Shown here: piece after piece, positions 33,604-41,973 of the stretch
Layout: the number at the start of each line of letters is the position of its first letter
Position numbering within the stretch: position 1 is the stretch's first letter
Assembly: GCF_026104355.1 (NCBI RefSeq)
Contig: NZ_CP110535.1
Span: 4,774,001-4,838,000, forward strand
Origin: Halomonas sp. BDJS001
Lineage (GTDB): Bacteria; Pseudomonadota; Gammaproteobacteria; Pseudomonadales; Halomonadaceae
Direction: 5' to 3'
DNA length: 64,000 nt
Program-made: the position numbers and the translations under genes
Notes under the pieces: model-generated
What the model saw: the letters and a program-made list of their open reading frames with translations, nothing else
Told to the model about the DNA's origin: nothing
The model's database searches: none

Positions 33604-34335
33604 TTATTGGTTTTCAAAATAGGTCTGCAGTTCGCCGCGCACCACCACATCAAAGCGATAGGCGAGGCAATCCATCGGCTTGCTGTGGGCCATATCGAGC
33701 CGCCCAATCATGGTTTCCACCGCAAGCGGATCTTTCAGCGTATGCACGATCGGGCAGAGAGGAATCAGCGGGTCGCCTTCAAAGTACATCTGGGTAATCA
33801 GCCGGGTAGAAATTGAAGGCCCGGTGACTGAGACGTGAATATGCGCAGGCCGCCAACTGTTCATATCGTTGGGCCAAGGGTAGGGGCCGGGCTTGATGGT
33901 ACGGAAGCGGTACATCCCCTGTTCATCGGTTAAACAACGCCCTACACCGCCAAAGTTAGGGTCTAGCGGTGCCAGGTACTTATCGTTTTTATGCCGGTAG
34001 CGGCCGCCTGCGTTGGCCTGCCACATCTCAACCAGGGTGTGGGGTATCGGCTTACCAAACTGATCGACCACCCGGCCAAACATGATAATTCGCTCACCCT
34101 GGGGGAGCCCGCCCTGGCTCGCATCCTGGCGAAAGTTCAGCAGCAGGTCATTATCGTGGGGTCCCATGCGCAGGTGGCTGAAATCCGGGCCGGTCAACTC
34201 AGATGCGGTGGGCTGTTGCATGCTCACCAGCGCCTGTTGGGGGGAGCGCGCGACCGAAGTTTTATAACCGGGCGCGTAGGCAGGCGGATGCCAGTTACGG
34301 TCACGGGTCACAAAGCGTTTATTGTCATTTGGCAT
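33604..34335 (-). CDS. pcaH: Protocatechuate 3,4-dioxygenase beta subunit
   Basis: This 243-residue iron-binding subunit has the expected tyrosine and histidine ligands: Tyr in GGRYRHKND, Tyr in KPGPYPWPND and the His pair in WRPAHIHVSV. It forms the active site with PcaG for 3,4-cleavage of protocatechuate. The pcaHG pair is downstream of pcaQ, and a PcaQ-type palindrome (34418-34435) lies about 80 bases upstream of the start. That is the normal activator position for a LysR protein. Confidence 0.95.
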   Translation of the reverse strand: MPNDNKRFVTRDRNWHPPAYAPGYKTSVARSPQQALVSMQQPTASELTGPDFSHLRMGPHDNDLLLNFRQDASQGGLPQGERIIMFGRVVDQFGKPIPHTLVEMWQANAGGRYRHKNDKYLAPLDPNFGGVGRCLTDEQGMYRFRTIKPGPYPWPNDMNSWRPAHIHVSVTGPSISTRLITQMYFEGDPLIPLCPIVHTLKDPLAVETMIGRLDMAHSKPMDCLAYRFDVVVRGELQTYFENQ

Positions 34336-34417
34336 ACAGGTATCTCAAGGATTGAAACAGACGGTATTAGTGTCATGGTTAATCCACCACCTGCCAATTA
34401 ATAACTTATCCACCCCT

Positions 34418-34435
34418 CATAACCTATAGGTTATG
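34418..34435. promoter_or_regulatory. PcaQ operator upstream of pcaHG
   Basis: CATAACCTATAGGTTATG is a perfect palindrome and matches the PcaQ site described in rhizobia (ATAACC-N4-GGTTA). It overlaps the last codons of pcaQ and lies about 80 bases before pcaH, where PcaQ would activate transcription. Confidence 0.8.
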
Positions 34436-35356
34436 TCCTTTGACAACGTCGGCAGCCACTTCCCGTAACACTTCGCAGAACGTTTCAGTCGCCAGAGTAG
34501 GACGCAGTGAACGGTTGATACATGCCCCGACGGAACCGCCATGGAGCTCTAAGGGCAGGGCGAGTTCGCAGAGCTCTCTGCGCCCTAGGGCTGAGCGCAC
34601 CGCCTCTTCCGGCGCCACCCAAATAGCATCGCCGGTAAGCGCATAACGCTGTCCCAGCGCTAGCGACAGTGTCTCAATGCGCTTGGCAGGCAGCGTGAGC
34701 CCATGACGTACAAAAAAGCTATCGACTTGTTGGCGGAGCGTGGTTTGCGGCGGCGGCACAATCCAGGGGTAGGCGCAGAGCTTATCGGCACCTGGCGCCT
34801 GTTCAAACAGTAACGGGTGGTCTGCGCGAACCACTAGCTGGAGACGTTCGTAATAAAGGTGTTCAAAGCTCAGATCATGAATTTCGCGCGCTTCTGTCAT
34901 GCGGCCTACCACCACATCCAGCTCACCGCGGCGCAAACGCGAAAGCAGAAAGGCGCTGGTGCCGGTAACCACCTGTGCACCTCGTTCGGTGATGGTACTC
35001 CTCTGCCAACGGCGCAGAGCTTCAGGTAAAAGACGACTCTCAACCGTTGATAGCGTGCCTACGCGTAACCAATGAGAGCCGGTTTGAACGGCCTGAATAG
35101 CATCCACGCCCTCCTCCAGGGCGCGCACTGCGGGGCCTGCATGTCGCAGCAGTGTCAGCCCAGCCTGGGTAAGGGAAACACCACGGGGAGTGCGCTCGAA
35201 TAGCTGGACAGCGAGGGTATCCTCCAGCTCACGAATGGTTTTGGAGATACCCGGCTGAGTAATGGCGAGACTTTCAGCGGCGCGGGCAAAACTTCGCTGC
35301 CGCGCCACTTCGAGAAACGCCTGCAAGTGGCGTAGCTTTATCCGCGCGTTGAGCAT
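34424..35356 (-). CDS. pcaQ: LysR family activator PcaQ
   Basis: This 310-residue LysR regulator has an N-terminal helix-turn-helix (LRHLQAFLEVARQRSFARAAESLAITQPGISKTIRELED) and a periplasmic-binding-like effector domain. The sequence is of the PcaQ type. Known PcaQ proteins respond to 3-carboxy-cis,cis-muconate or its lactone and activate pca genes. It sits between pcaDC and pcaHG on the same strand. The two palindromes matching the PcaQ consensus, one before pcaQ itself (35369-35384) and one before pcaHG, support the assignment and suggest autoregulation. Confidence 0.92.
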   Translation of the reverse strand: MLNARIKLRHLQAFLEVARQRSFARAAESLAITQPGISKTIRELEDTLAVQLFERTPRGVSLTQAGLTLLRHAGPAVRALEEGVDAIQAVQTGSHWLRVGTLSTVESRLLPEALRRWQRSTITERGAQVVTGTSAFLLSRLRRGELDVVVGRMTEAREIHDLSFEHLYYERLQLVVRADHPLLFEQAPGADKLCAYPWIVPPPQTTLRQQVDSFFVRHGLTLPAKRIETLSLALGQRYALTGDAIWVAPEEAVRSALGRRELCELALPLELHGGSVGACINRSLRPTLATETFCEVLREVAADVVKGHNL

Positions 35357-35368
35357 AACACCCTCACA

Positions 35369-35384
35369 ATAACCCTTTGGTTAT
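35369..35384. promoter_or_regulatory. PcaQ operator upstream of pcaQ
   Basis: ATAACCCTTTGGTTAT is a perfect ATAACC-N4-GGTTAT palindrome placed 13 bases upstream of the pcaQ start, in the short gap after pcaDC. It suggests that PcaQ controls its own gene. Confidence 0.8.
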
Positions 35385-35422
35385 GAGGATACCCTGTCCG
35401 CACACGTACAGCGAGTGGTGCT

Positions 35423-36592
35423 TTACTCGCCCCAACCCAGCTCTTTGGCAAGGGCAAAGGCGTGGTTGGCCGCCGGAACGCCGCCATAAATCGCCACGTG
35501 CATCAGTACTTGGCGCAGCTCGGCTTCCGTTAGGCCAATCCGTTTAGCGGTTTTTAAGTGCAGCGTTAGCTCTTCACGGCCAAGGGCAGCGAGAATCCCG
35601 GTAGTGATCATGCTGCGTTCACGGCGGGTTAAGTCGTCGTTGCTCCACAGCTCGCCCCAGGCCAAGCGGGTAATCATCTGCTGGAAGGGAGCGTCCAGGC
35701 TGTTGGCGTTGGCGGTAGAGCGCGCTACATGCTCTTCTCCCAATACCTGCTTGCGGGTTTCCAGGCCAGTGGCGTAAGCCACGCCATGGTTGGCCACATC
35801 GCCCAGATCCGTTGCCAGCACGGCGAGGAGCTTTTGTGCGAACAGCGCGGGGGCCTCTACCGCAGGCACGTGGCCGACGCCGTCAAAAATCTCCAGCGGT
35901 GCGCCATCGAGTTCTGCCGCCAGGGCTTCCAGCGTTGCAGGCGGCGTGGCCATATCCTCACTGCCGCCAAACAGCTGCACTTTCGTGCTCTTACCTGAGA
36001 GCTTGCCAGTAAAGGTATCGCGGCCAAGCATTTCACACAGCTGGGCGTAAGACTCATCGTCACCACGGCCCATCTGTGTACACCAGCCTGCTTTCAGCGC
36101 CGGGCTGGCCTCAAAGGCTGCCGGGGCAAACCAGCGCGGTACGATCTCTTCAGACATTGCCGCCAAACTTTCCTGACGTACACGACCCGCGCGGGTATTC
36201 CACAGATCAGGATTACCAATCACCGCGCCAGTGTTGGTCAATGTGACAGAGAACAGACGGTCGCTATGCTCGGCAATCAACTGCTGCCCCACCACACCGC
36301 CAATGGACGTACCGGCAAAGTGAAAGCGCTGCGCGCCCGCCAGCTCTACCAATGCCAGAGCCTCAGCGGCTAAATCAGCGGGGGTGATCTGCTCACCGCT
36401 AACCGCCTGGCTGGCACCGTGGCCGGGGAGATCCCAGGTCAGCACCCGATAGCGGGGCAGCAGTGCGGGAATCACGTCATCCCATACTGCCTGGCTCATG
36501 CCCAAAGGGTGCGCCAGCACGACCAGCGGGTTCACTTCTGCGCCGAGCAGGCGGTAAGCCACACTGCGGCCATTGATGGTATGAAATGCCAT
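35423..36592 (-). CDS. pcaDC: Fused 3-oxoadipate enol-lactonase / 4-carboxymuconolactone decarboxylase
   Basis: This 389-residue protein joins two pathway enzymes. Residues 1-260 are an alpha/beta hydrolase (PcaD) with nucleophile serine in FAGTSIGGVVG, the acid around FGGSEDMATP and His in GVGHVPAVEAP. Residues 265-389 are a PcaC carboxymuconolactone decarboxylase domain (ERSMITTGILAALGREELTLHLKTAKRIGLTEAELRQVLMHVAIYGGVPAANHAF). PcaC precedes PcaD in the pathway, so the fusion holds consecutive steps. Such fusions are known as PcaL in actinobacteria and occur in some proteobacteria. It follows pcaF by 11 bases. Confidence 0.93.
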   Translation of the reverse strand: MAFHTINGRSVAYRLLGAEVNPLVVLAHPLGMSQAVWDDVIPALLPRYRVLTWDLPGHGASQAVSGEQITPADLAAEALALVELAGAQRFHFAGTSIGGVVGQQLIAEHSDRLFSVTLTNTGAVIGNPDLWNTRAGRVRQESLAAMSEEIVPRWFAPAAFEASPALKAGWCTQMGRGDDESYAQLCEMLGRDTFTGKLSGKSTKVQLFGGSEDMATPPATLEALAAELDGAPLEIFDGVGHVPAVEAPALFAQKLLAVLATDLGDVANHGVAYATGLETRKQVLGEEHVARSTANANSLDAPFQQMITRLAWGELWSNDDLTRRERSMITTGILAALGREELTLHLKTAKRIGLTEAELRQVLMHVAIYGGVPAANHAFALAKELGWGE

Positions 36593-36603
36593 GACTACCT
36601 CCG

Positions 36604-37821
36604 TTAAACGCGCTCAATCAGTGTGGCGATGCCCTGCCCCACACCCACGCACATGGTGCACAGCGCATAGCGCTTGCCGCTGTTTTGCAGCTCATGGGCA
36701 GCGGTCATCAACAGACGCGCACCGGACATGCCTAGCGGGTGCCCCAGGGCAATCGCGCCGCCGTTGGGGTTCACGCGGGGATCATCGTCTTTAAGGCCCA
36801 GGTCGCGCATACAGGCCAGCGCCTGGGCGGCAAACGCCTCGTTAAACTCGAATACATCAATCTCATCCATCGAGATGCCGGTGCGCTTAAGCAGTTTCTG
36901 CACTGCTGGCACCGGCCCGTAGCCCATGATGCGCGGCTCGACGCCAGCCGTGGCCATGCCGATAATTTTCGCCATCGGTTTAAGACCGTGCTGTTTGACC
37001 GCTGCTTCACTGGCTACCAGCATGGCTGCCGCGCCATCGTTGACGCCAGAGGCATTGCCTGCGGTCACGCTGCCGCCCTCCCGGAAGGGAGTAGGTAAAC
37101 CGGCCAGTTTTTCCAGGGTGGTTTCCCGCAGGTGCTCATCCTGGTCAAAGATCAGCGGTTCCTGCTTACGGCGGGGAATCTCAATGGCGGTGATTTCCTG
37201 GGCAAAACGCCCCACCTTTTGAGCGGCAGCGGCTTTCTGCTGGGAGCGCAGGGCAAAAGCATCCTGGTCTTCACGAGAGATAGAGAACTGCTCGGCGACG
37301 TTTTCTGCCGTTTCCGGCATGGAATCAATGCCGTAGGTTTTCTTCATCAGCGGGTTGACCAAGCGCCAGCCAATGGTGGTGTCTTCGAGTTTTTGACTAC
37401 GGGCGAAAGCGCTATCGGCCTTGCCCATCACGTAGGGCGCGCGGGACATGGACTCCACGCCCCCTGCCAGCGCCAACTCCATTTCACCGGCTTTAATGGC
37501 ACGAAACGCGGTACCCACCGCGTCCATACCCGAGCCGCACAGGCGGTTCATGGTCGTGCCGGGCACCGAGGTAGGAATGCCCGCCAGCAGCGACGACATC
37601 CTTGCTACATTGCGGTTATCTTCACCGGCCTGGTTGGCGCAGCCCATAAAGACTTCTTCAATGGCAGCAGGGTCGAGATCCGGCGCTTCTGCCAGTACGG
37701 CTTTAAAAATCATCGCGGCGAAATCATCCGGGCGCACGCTGGCCAGAGTGCCACCAAAACGTCCCACGGCGGTGCGGCGGGGATGACATAGAAAGACGTC
37801 TTGCATCACAACATCGCTCAT
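36604..37821 (-). CDS. pcaF: 3-oxoadipyl-CoA thiolase
   Basis: This 405-residue thiolase cleaves 3-oxoadipyl-CoA with CoA to succinyl-CoA and acetyl-CoA, the last step of the beta-ketoadipate pathway. The acyl-accepting Cys is in NRLCGSGMDAV, the His in GGAIALGHPLGMSG and the second Cys in CTMCVGVGQG. It fits PcaF rather than general acetyl-CoA acetyltransferases by context: it follows pcaIJ and precedes pcaDC on one transcript. Spacing to pcaJ is 11 bases. Confidence 0.94.
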   Translation of the reverse strand: MSDVVMQDVFLCHPRRTAVGRFGGTLASVRPDDFAAMIFKAVLAEAPDLDPAAIEEVFMGCANQAGEDNRNVARMSSLLAGIPTSVPGTTMNRLCGSGMDAVGTAFRAIKAGEMELALAGGVESMSRAPYVMGKADSAFARSQKLEDTTIGWRLVNPLMKKTYGIDSMPETAENVAEQFSISREDQDAFALRSQQKAAAAQKVGRFAQEITAIEIPRRKQEPLIFDQDEHLRETTLEKLAGLPTPFREGGSVTAGNASGVNDGAAAMLVASEAAVKQHGLKPMAKIIGMATAGVEPRIMGYGPVPAVQKLLKRTGISMDEIDVFEFNEAFAAQALACMRDLGLKDDDPRVNPNGGAIALGHPLGMSGARLLMTAAHELQNSGKRYALCTMCVGVGQGIATLIERV

Positions 37822-37832
37822 AACTAGCTCCT

Positions 37833-38606
37833 TTATGCGTCCGCGTGGGCCCGTTCAGTGCGTGCTTTGAGCTCGCGCAAAAACGTCAGCTCGTTTTCGC
37901 TGGGCTCTGGGGTACTCTCAAGCTGCTCGGCAAAGCGGATTTCCCAGCCGGTGGCGTCAATGACGTCTTCACGGCTAACGCCAGGGTGCAGAGAGACGAC
38001 TACCAGCTCTTTAGTCTCAGGGTCGGGCTTCATCACGCACAGGTCAGTGATTACCCGGGTGGGGCCTTTGCCGATATTAGGTACGTTATCGCGCCCTTTG
38101 CCGTCGCGGCCAAAGCCTAGCGTGGTGACGAAATCGACATCTTTTACAAAAGCGCGCTTGGAGTGCTTCAGGGTGATAAAGACTTCACCGGCGTTGGTGG
38201 CAATTTCCGGCGCACCGCCGCCGCCCGGCAGACGAACCTTGGGCGCTTTGTAATCGCCGATCAGCGTGGTGTTAAGGTTAGCAAAGCGGTCGATTTGCGC
38301 GGTACCTAAAAAGCCCACATCGACTTTGCCGCCCTGGAGCCAGTAGCGGAACATCTCCGGCACCGCCACGGTGGTCAGCGCTGATTCACATAGTTCACCG
38401 TCGCCGATGGAGAGCGGCAGAATATCGGGCTTGGTCTGCAGCGTGCCGGACTCGTAAATCAGTACTACATCGGGTGCGTGGGTCAGCCGTGCCAGGTTGG
38501 CGGCTTCCGAGGGCAGCCCGATACCCACAAAGCAGGTCATGCCATTCTCCAGCGCCCGCGCGGCGGTCACCGACATCATTTCAGAAGAGGTATATTCGAG
38601 ACTCAT
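37833..38606 (-). CDS. pcaJ: 3-oxoadipate CoA-transferase subunit B
   Basis: This 257-residue beta subunit of the succinyl-CoA:3-oxoadipate CoA-transferase has the catalytic glutamate in VVLIYESGTLQ and the typical GMTCFVGIGLPSEAANLARL opening. It pairs with PcaI, whose stop codon it overlaps by one base. Together they make 3-oxoadipyl-CoA for PcaF. Confidence 0.94.
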   Translation of the reverse strand: MSLEYTSSEMMSVTAARALENGMTCFVGIGLPSEAANLARLTHAPDVVLIYESGTLQTKPDILPLSIGDGELCESALTTVAVPEMFRYWLQGGKVDVGFLGTAQIDRFANLNTTLIGDYKAPKVRLPGGGGAPEIATNAGEVFITLKHSKRAFVKDVDFVTTLGFGRDGKGRDNVPNIGKGPTRVITDLCVMKPDPETKELVVVSLHPGVSREDVIDATGWEIRFAEQLESTPEPSENELTFLRELKARTERAHADA

Positions 38607-39439
38607 TAGCTGTTCTCCCCTGCATGATTTTGGACAGCGTTAAAGACGTTGTCGTCGAGCCATTGGGTAAAGGTGTCGCGATCGCGGGCGATGGCATCCC
38701 ACTCTTTATAGAAGCGGTTGCTGCGGCCGTAATAGCCGTGGGTATAGGAGGGCAGCGCGCCTTTCTCGGCTACCGCGATGGCGCTGATAGCCCAACTGGG
38801 AATCACACAGGCGTTGGGGTGGGCGTTGAGGTCATCGACGATCTCCTCCACCGTGACGATACTGTGTTTGGCCGCCAGTACCGCCTCTTTCTGCACACCA
38901 ACGATACCTTCTACCAGCACGTTGCCCTGACGATCCGCCCGCTGGGCGTGAATAATCGAGACGTCCGGGCGCACCGACGGCACGGCGGACAAGCGTTCGC
39001 CGGTAAACGGGCACTCGATGAATTTTATTTGATCGTTGACGCTGGGCAGCTCGCTGCCGATATAGCCGCGAAAAACCGCCAGCGGCAGTCCGGCGGCGCC
39101 CGCTTCAAAGGCGCAGGCCATGGCCGCGTGGCTGTGCTCCAGAATCTCGATCTTGCGCGGCCAGCCCTTCTCAACCGCATCACGCAGGCGGTGCAGCGAG
39201 CCGACACCGGGGTTACCGCCCCAGGAGAAGATGACTTGTTTGGCACAACCTGCACCGATCATTTGATCGTAAATAATATCGGGGGTCATGCGGATCAGCG
39301 TCAGGTCACTCTTCTTCTGGCGGATCACTTCGTGACCGGCGGCAAACGGAATTAGATGGGTAAAACCTTCCATGGCCACGGTGGCGCCGTCTTCGACGTA
39401 GCGCGCTACCGCGTCATGCAAGCTGAGAAACTCGGCCAT
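38606..39439 (-). CDS. pcaI: 3-oxoadipate CoA-transferase subunit A
   Basis: This 277-residue alpha subunit has the CoA-transferase family I opening GATVAMEGFTHLIPFAAGHEVIRQ, FSWGGNPGVGSLHRLRDA and ANRQGNVLVEG-like ADRQGNVLVEGIVG motifs. It is the first gene of pcaIJF-pcaDC. A perfect inverted repeat of PcaR/PcaU type lies 29 bases upstream (39468-39486), so the operon is likely controlled by an IclR-family protein encoded elsewhere, in addition to PcaQ acting on pcaHG. Confidence 0.94.
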   Translation of the reverse strand: MAEFLSLHDAVARYVEDGATVAMEGFTHLIPFAAGHEVIRQKKSDLTLIRMTPDIIYDQMIGAGCAKQVIFSWGGNPGVGSLHRLRDAVEKGWPRKIEILEHSHAAMACAFEAGAAGLPLAVFRGYIGSELPSVNDQIKFIECPFTGERLSAVPSVRPDVSIIHAQRADRQGNVLVEGIVGVQKEAVLAAKHSIVTVEEIVDDLNAHPNACVIPSWAISAIAVAEKGALPSYTHGYYGRSNRFYKEWDAIARDRDTFTQWLDDNVFNAVQNHAGENS

Positions 39440-39467
39440 GATGGGTGCCTCTTAACGGTTAGCAGAA

Positions 39468-39486
39468 ATGTTCGCTAAGCGAACAT
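39468..39486. promoter_or_regulatory. IclR-type (PcaR/PcaU-like) operator before pcaI
   Basis: ATGTTCGCTAAGCGAACAT is a 9-1-9 perfect inverted repeat, resembling the GTTCGATAATCGCAC elements described for PcaR. A further GAAC half site follows at about 39499. A related site precedes pcaB (41021-41040). Confidence 0.65.
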
Positions 39487-39614
39487 AGATCCTCTATACG
39501 AACAATCTACTGCTGAACGCTAATAGGGTCAAACCCATTGGTGCTTACCTAATTACCCTGCTGAATCCACCCACCACGCCAAACCTAAACTTAACGCTTT
39601 GTTTTTAAATACGC

Positions 39615-40943
39615 TTATTGCGCTGCTAACCATTTTTTGGCACGAGTGACCTGGGCGGCGCTGCTACCAAGGTATAAAGCGGGGTCGCAGGCATTACGCA
39701 GCGCCTCGGGGTCTACGGCCTCTTTTACATCAGGATGCTCGGCCAACACCTCTGAGTAGGGGCGTGCTTTCCGGCGTGAGGTTTCTGCCGCTTCCGCGCT
39801 AACCGCTTTGGCTTTCTCCACGCCTAGTATAGGCGCCAGCAAGCGTGCGACTGGCTCGGCCATAATGCCGCCACCGGTGGCCGCCAGGTTGCGCCACATG
39901 TTGTCGGGGTATACCTCAAGCCCCTCCAGCAGCATCGCCACTTGCTCTAGCGCACCCTCTACCAGCAGAGCGCTCTCCAGCAGCGGCGCCCACTCCGCAT
40001 GCCACTCGCCCAATCCACGCTCCAGTGGCTGGGCGGCAGCGTTGATCAACACGCTGGTGTGGCCATGCACCTGCCGCGCGGCGCCACGAATCAGCGCGCT
40101 GCGTACCGGGTTACGCTTATGGGGCATGGAGGAGGACTCCCCCATCCCCGGCGCCGAAGGCTCCGCCACCTCACCCACTTCGGTTTGGGTGAGCAGAGAC
40201 ACATCCAGGGCGATTTTCTCGGCAGCCCCGGCGACCGCGTCTAATGCCGTGCCAAGGGCATGAATGGGGTAGCGGTCGGTATGCCAGGGCAACACCGGCA
40301 CCGCCAAGCCTAACCGTTCGGCCAGCGCATCCATCCACTCTAGCCCGAGATTATCCCACCCCGAGTGCACGCCCACCGCACCACCAAACTGAACGGGCAG
40401 CTCCACCTCACCTAAACGGCGACGGCTCTGCTCCAGGGCGATTGCCCAGTGGGCTACCTTCACTCCAAAGGTGATCGGCAGCGCCTGCTGCATCAGGGTG
40501 CGCCCCACCATGGGCGTGTCGATGTGAGTGTCCATTAGCTTTAACGCCGCCGATCGACAGCGCAGCAGTAACTCATCCAGCGCCGCCAAGCGTGGCTTAA
40601 GCAGCAGCATCAGCGCGGAGTCGACTACGTCCTGACTCGTCGCCCCCTGGTGCCAGTAGCGTTTGTGCTCATCGGCAAGCAGCGCACGACTCTGCTTGAC
40701 GAAAGGAATCGCTACATTGCCACCGCTGGCGATGCCATCGGCGATCTCAGAAACAGACAAGTTGGCGTGCTCAAGCTGCTCACGCATTTGCTGGCTAATC
40801 CCGTCAGGTACGGCTCCGCTGGCTTCTTGCACTTCCGCTAGGGCCAACTCAAAGGTCAACATGGCACGTACCATGGCGTCATCGTCGCACTCGGCAACGG
40901 CTCGCTGGCTCATAAAGGGGTGTTTTAAAAATGCAGAGGGCAT
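39615..40943 (-). CDS. pcaB: 3-carboxy-cis,cis-muconate cycloisomerase
   Basis: This 442-residue enzyme of the fumarase/aspartase superfamily lactonises carboxymuconate to 4-carboxymuconolactone for PcaDC. The superfamily signature is GESSSMPHKRNP at about residue 265. QQALPITFGVKVAHW and an N-terminal MVRAMLTFELALAEVQ are typical. It is separated from pcaI by 175 bases, so it has its own promoter, with a PcaR-like inverted repeat 78 bases upstream. Confidence 0.94.
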   Translation of the reverse strand: MPSAFLKHPFMSQRAVAECDDDAMVRAMLTFELALAEVQEASGAVPDGISQQMREQLEHANLSVSEIADGIASGGNVAIPFVKQSRALLADEHKRYWHQGATSQDVVDSALMLLLKPRLAALDELLLRCRSAALKLMDTHIDTPMVGRTLMQQALPITFGVKVAHWAIALEQSRRRLGEVELPVQFGGAVGVHSGWDNLGLEWMDALAERLGLAVPVLPWHTDRYPIHALGTALDAVAGAAEKIALDVSLLTQTEVGEVAEPSAPGMGESSSMPHKRNPVRSALIRGAARQVHGHTSVLINAAAQPLERGLGEWHAEWAPLLESALLVEGALEQVAMLLEGLEVYPDNMWRNLAATGGGIMAEPVARLLAPILGVEKAKAVSAEAAETSRRKARPYSEVLAEHPDVKEAVDPEALRNACDPALYLGSSAAQVTRAKKWLAAQ

Positions 40944-41020
40944 GGCGGTAGGCTTCCTATTAACGCTATCCAGAGCTCAAAAATAGCTTATAAGCATGGC
41001 TCAAGACAAAATTTGTACAC

Positions 41021-41040
41021 ATGTTCGCTATTCGAACTAT
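41021..41040. promoter_or_regulatory. IclR-type (PcaR/PcaU-like) operator before pcaB
   Basis: It contains GTTCG-CTATT-CGAAC, a perfect five-base inverted repeat with the same spacing and flanks as the pcaI site, within the 197-base gap between pcaB and the TetR gene. Nothing else is seen in that gap except a short GGATCC-centred palindrome at 41097-41108. Confidence 0.6.
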
Positions 41041-41140
41041 ACGTTAAGTAGGTAGGTGTGAACTCACCAACGTCGCCCTATTTCGAAAGGTATGCTTGTG
41101 GATCCACATGAGCGGTCTTTTGCACGCAATTAAGGCGTGA

Positions 41141-41806
41141 CTAGTCAGGGCGCACGTAACGCAGCACCATCTCGGTAACATGCTCCTCTAATTTTTGCTG
41201 GTTCTCAGGCGCGGCTTGGTGCCAATCAAAAATCCGCGAAAAAGTATGCTGGTTTGAGACATTGAAAAAAGACAGCGCGCTAATCAGCCAGTGCAGTTCC
41301 CGAGGATCCAGGCCTTCGCGAAAACAACCCTCCTCTACACCGCGGCTATAAACGTTGGTGAGCACATCAATCACCCCAGCATTGAGTGATTGAATCAACG
41401 CTGACTGCGCCAAAAAGCGGCCATGATGAATATTTTCAATCATGACCAGGCGAATAAAGTCAGGATTTTTGGCGTGATGACAAAAGGTAAACCGCACCAG
41501 TCTGCTTAGCGCTTCAAGCGGGGCCAGGTGGTCAAGATCCAGCTCAGCCTCCTGCAGGCGCACTTTCTGGTAGGCGGCCTCCAGAGTGTGCAGGTAGAGC
41601 GTCTCTTTATCATTAAAGTAGTAGTAAATCATGCGCTTGGAGGCGCGGGTTTTCTCGGCGATCTCATCGATACGGGCGCCAGAGAGGCCTTTTTCTGAGA
41701 ATTCCCGGGTAGCCACCGCAAGAATATCGGCGCGCACGGATTCGGGGTCATTTTTACGCCGTCGCCGAGTGGCAGAGGGGCTGGTCTTGGTCGAAGGGGC
41801 TGTCAT
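41141..41806 (-). CDS. TetR family transcriptional regulator
   Basis: This 221-residue protein has an N-terminal helix-turn-helix at about residues 25-70 (GLSGARIDEIAEKTRASKRMIYYYFNDKETLYLHTL) and a helical ligand domain of unknown specificity. It is divergent from the dctPQM-quiC-aroE operon at 41974-47642 and is likely its repressor. The 167-base intergenic region has an inverted repeat of suitable size (41864-41883). The ligand may be quinate, shikimate or protocatechuate by context. Confidence 0.9.
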   Translation of the reverse strand: MTAPSTKTSPSATRRRRKNDPESVRADILAVATREFSEKGLSGARIDEIAEKTRASKRMIYYYFNDKETLYLHTLEAAYQKVRLQEAELDLDHLAPLEALSRLVRFTFCHHAKNPDFIRLVMIENIHHGRFLAQSALIQSLNAGVIDVLTNVYSRGVEEGCFREGLDPRELHWLISALSFFNVSNQHTFSRIFDWHQAAPENQQKLEEHVTEMVLRYVRPD

Positions 41807-41863
41807 AGAGCGTGCCTTTTATTGTCGTGGTCGTCTTTTGTCTAGTATGCCATAGCTTGACTG

Positions 41864-41883
41864 AACGTACCATTTCGTACATT
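41864..41883. promoter_or_regulatory. Inverted repeat AACGTAC-N6-GTACATT, candidate TetR operator
   Basis: Seven-base arms with one mismatch pair and a six-base spacer lie between the divergent tetR and dctP genes, 57 bases from tetR and 90 from dctP. Position and size fit a TetR dimer. Confidence 0.5.
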
Positions 41884-41973
41884 GTTGCTCGGGAAAGGAT
41901 GGAAGAGCCAAGCACGCCAAGACTGAAGGCTTCTCCAGCCCCATGACAACGGCCCGATAAGAGGACAACAACA

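Noticed and set aside
41097..41108. TGTGGATCCACA palindrome downstream of the TetR gene
   Set aside because: It is a single 12-base palindrome not near a start and not repeated elsewhere; it is likely chance.
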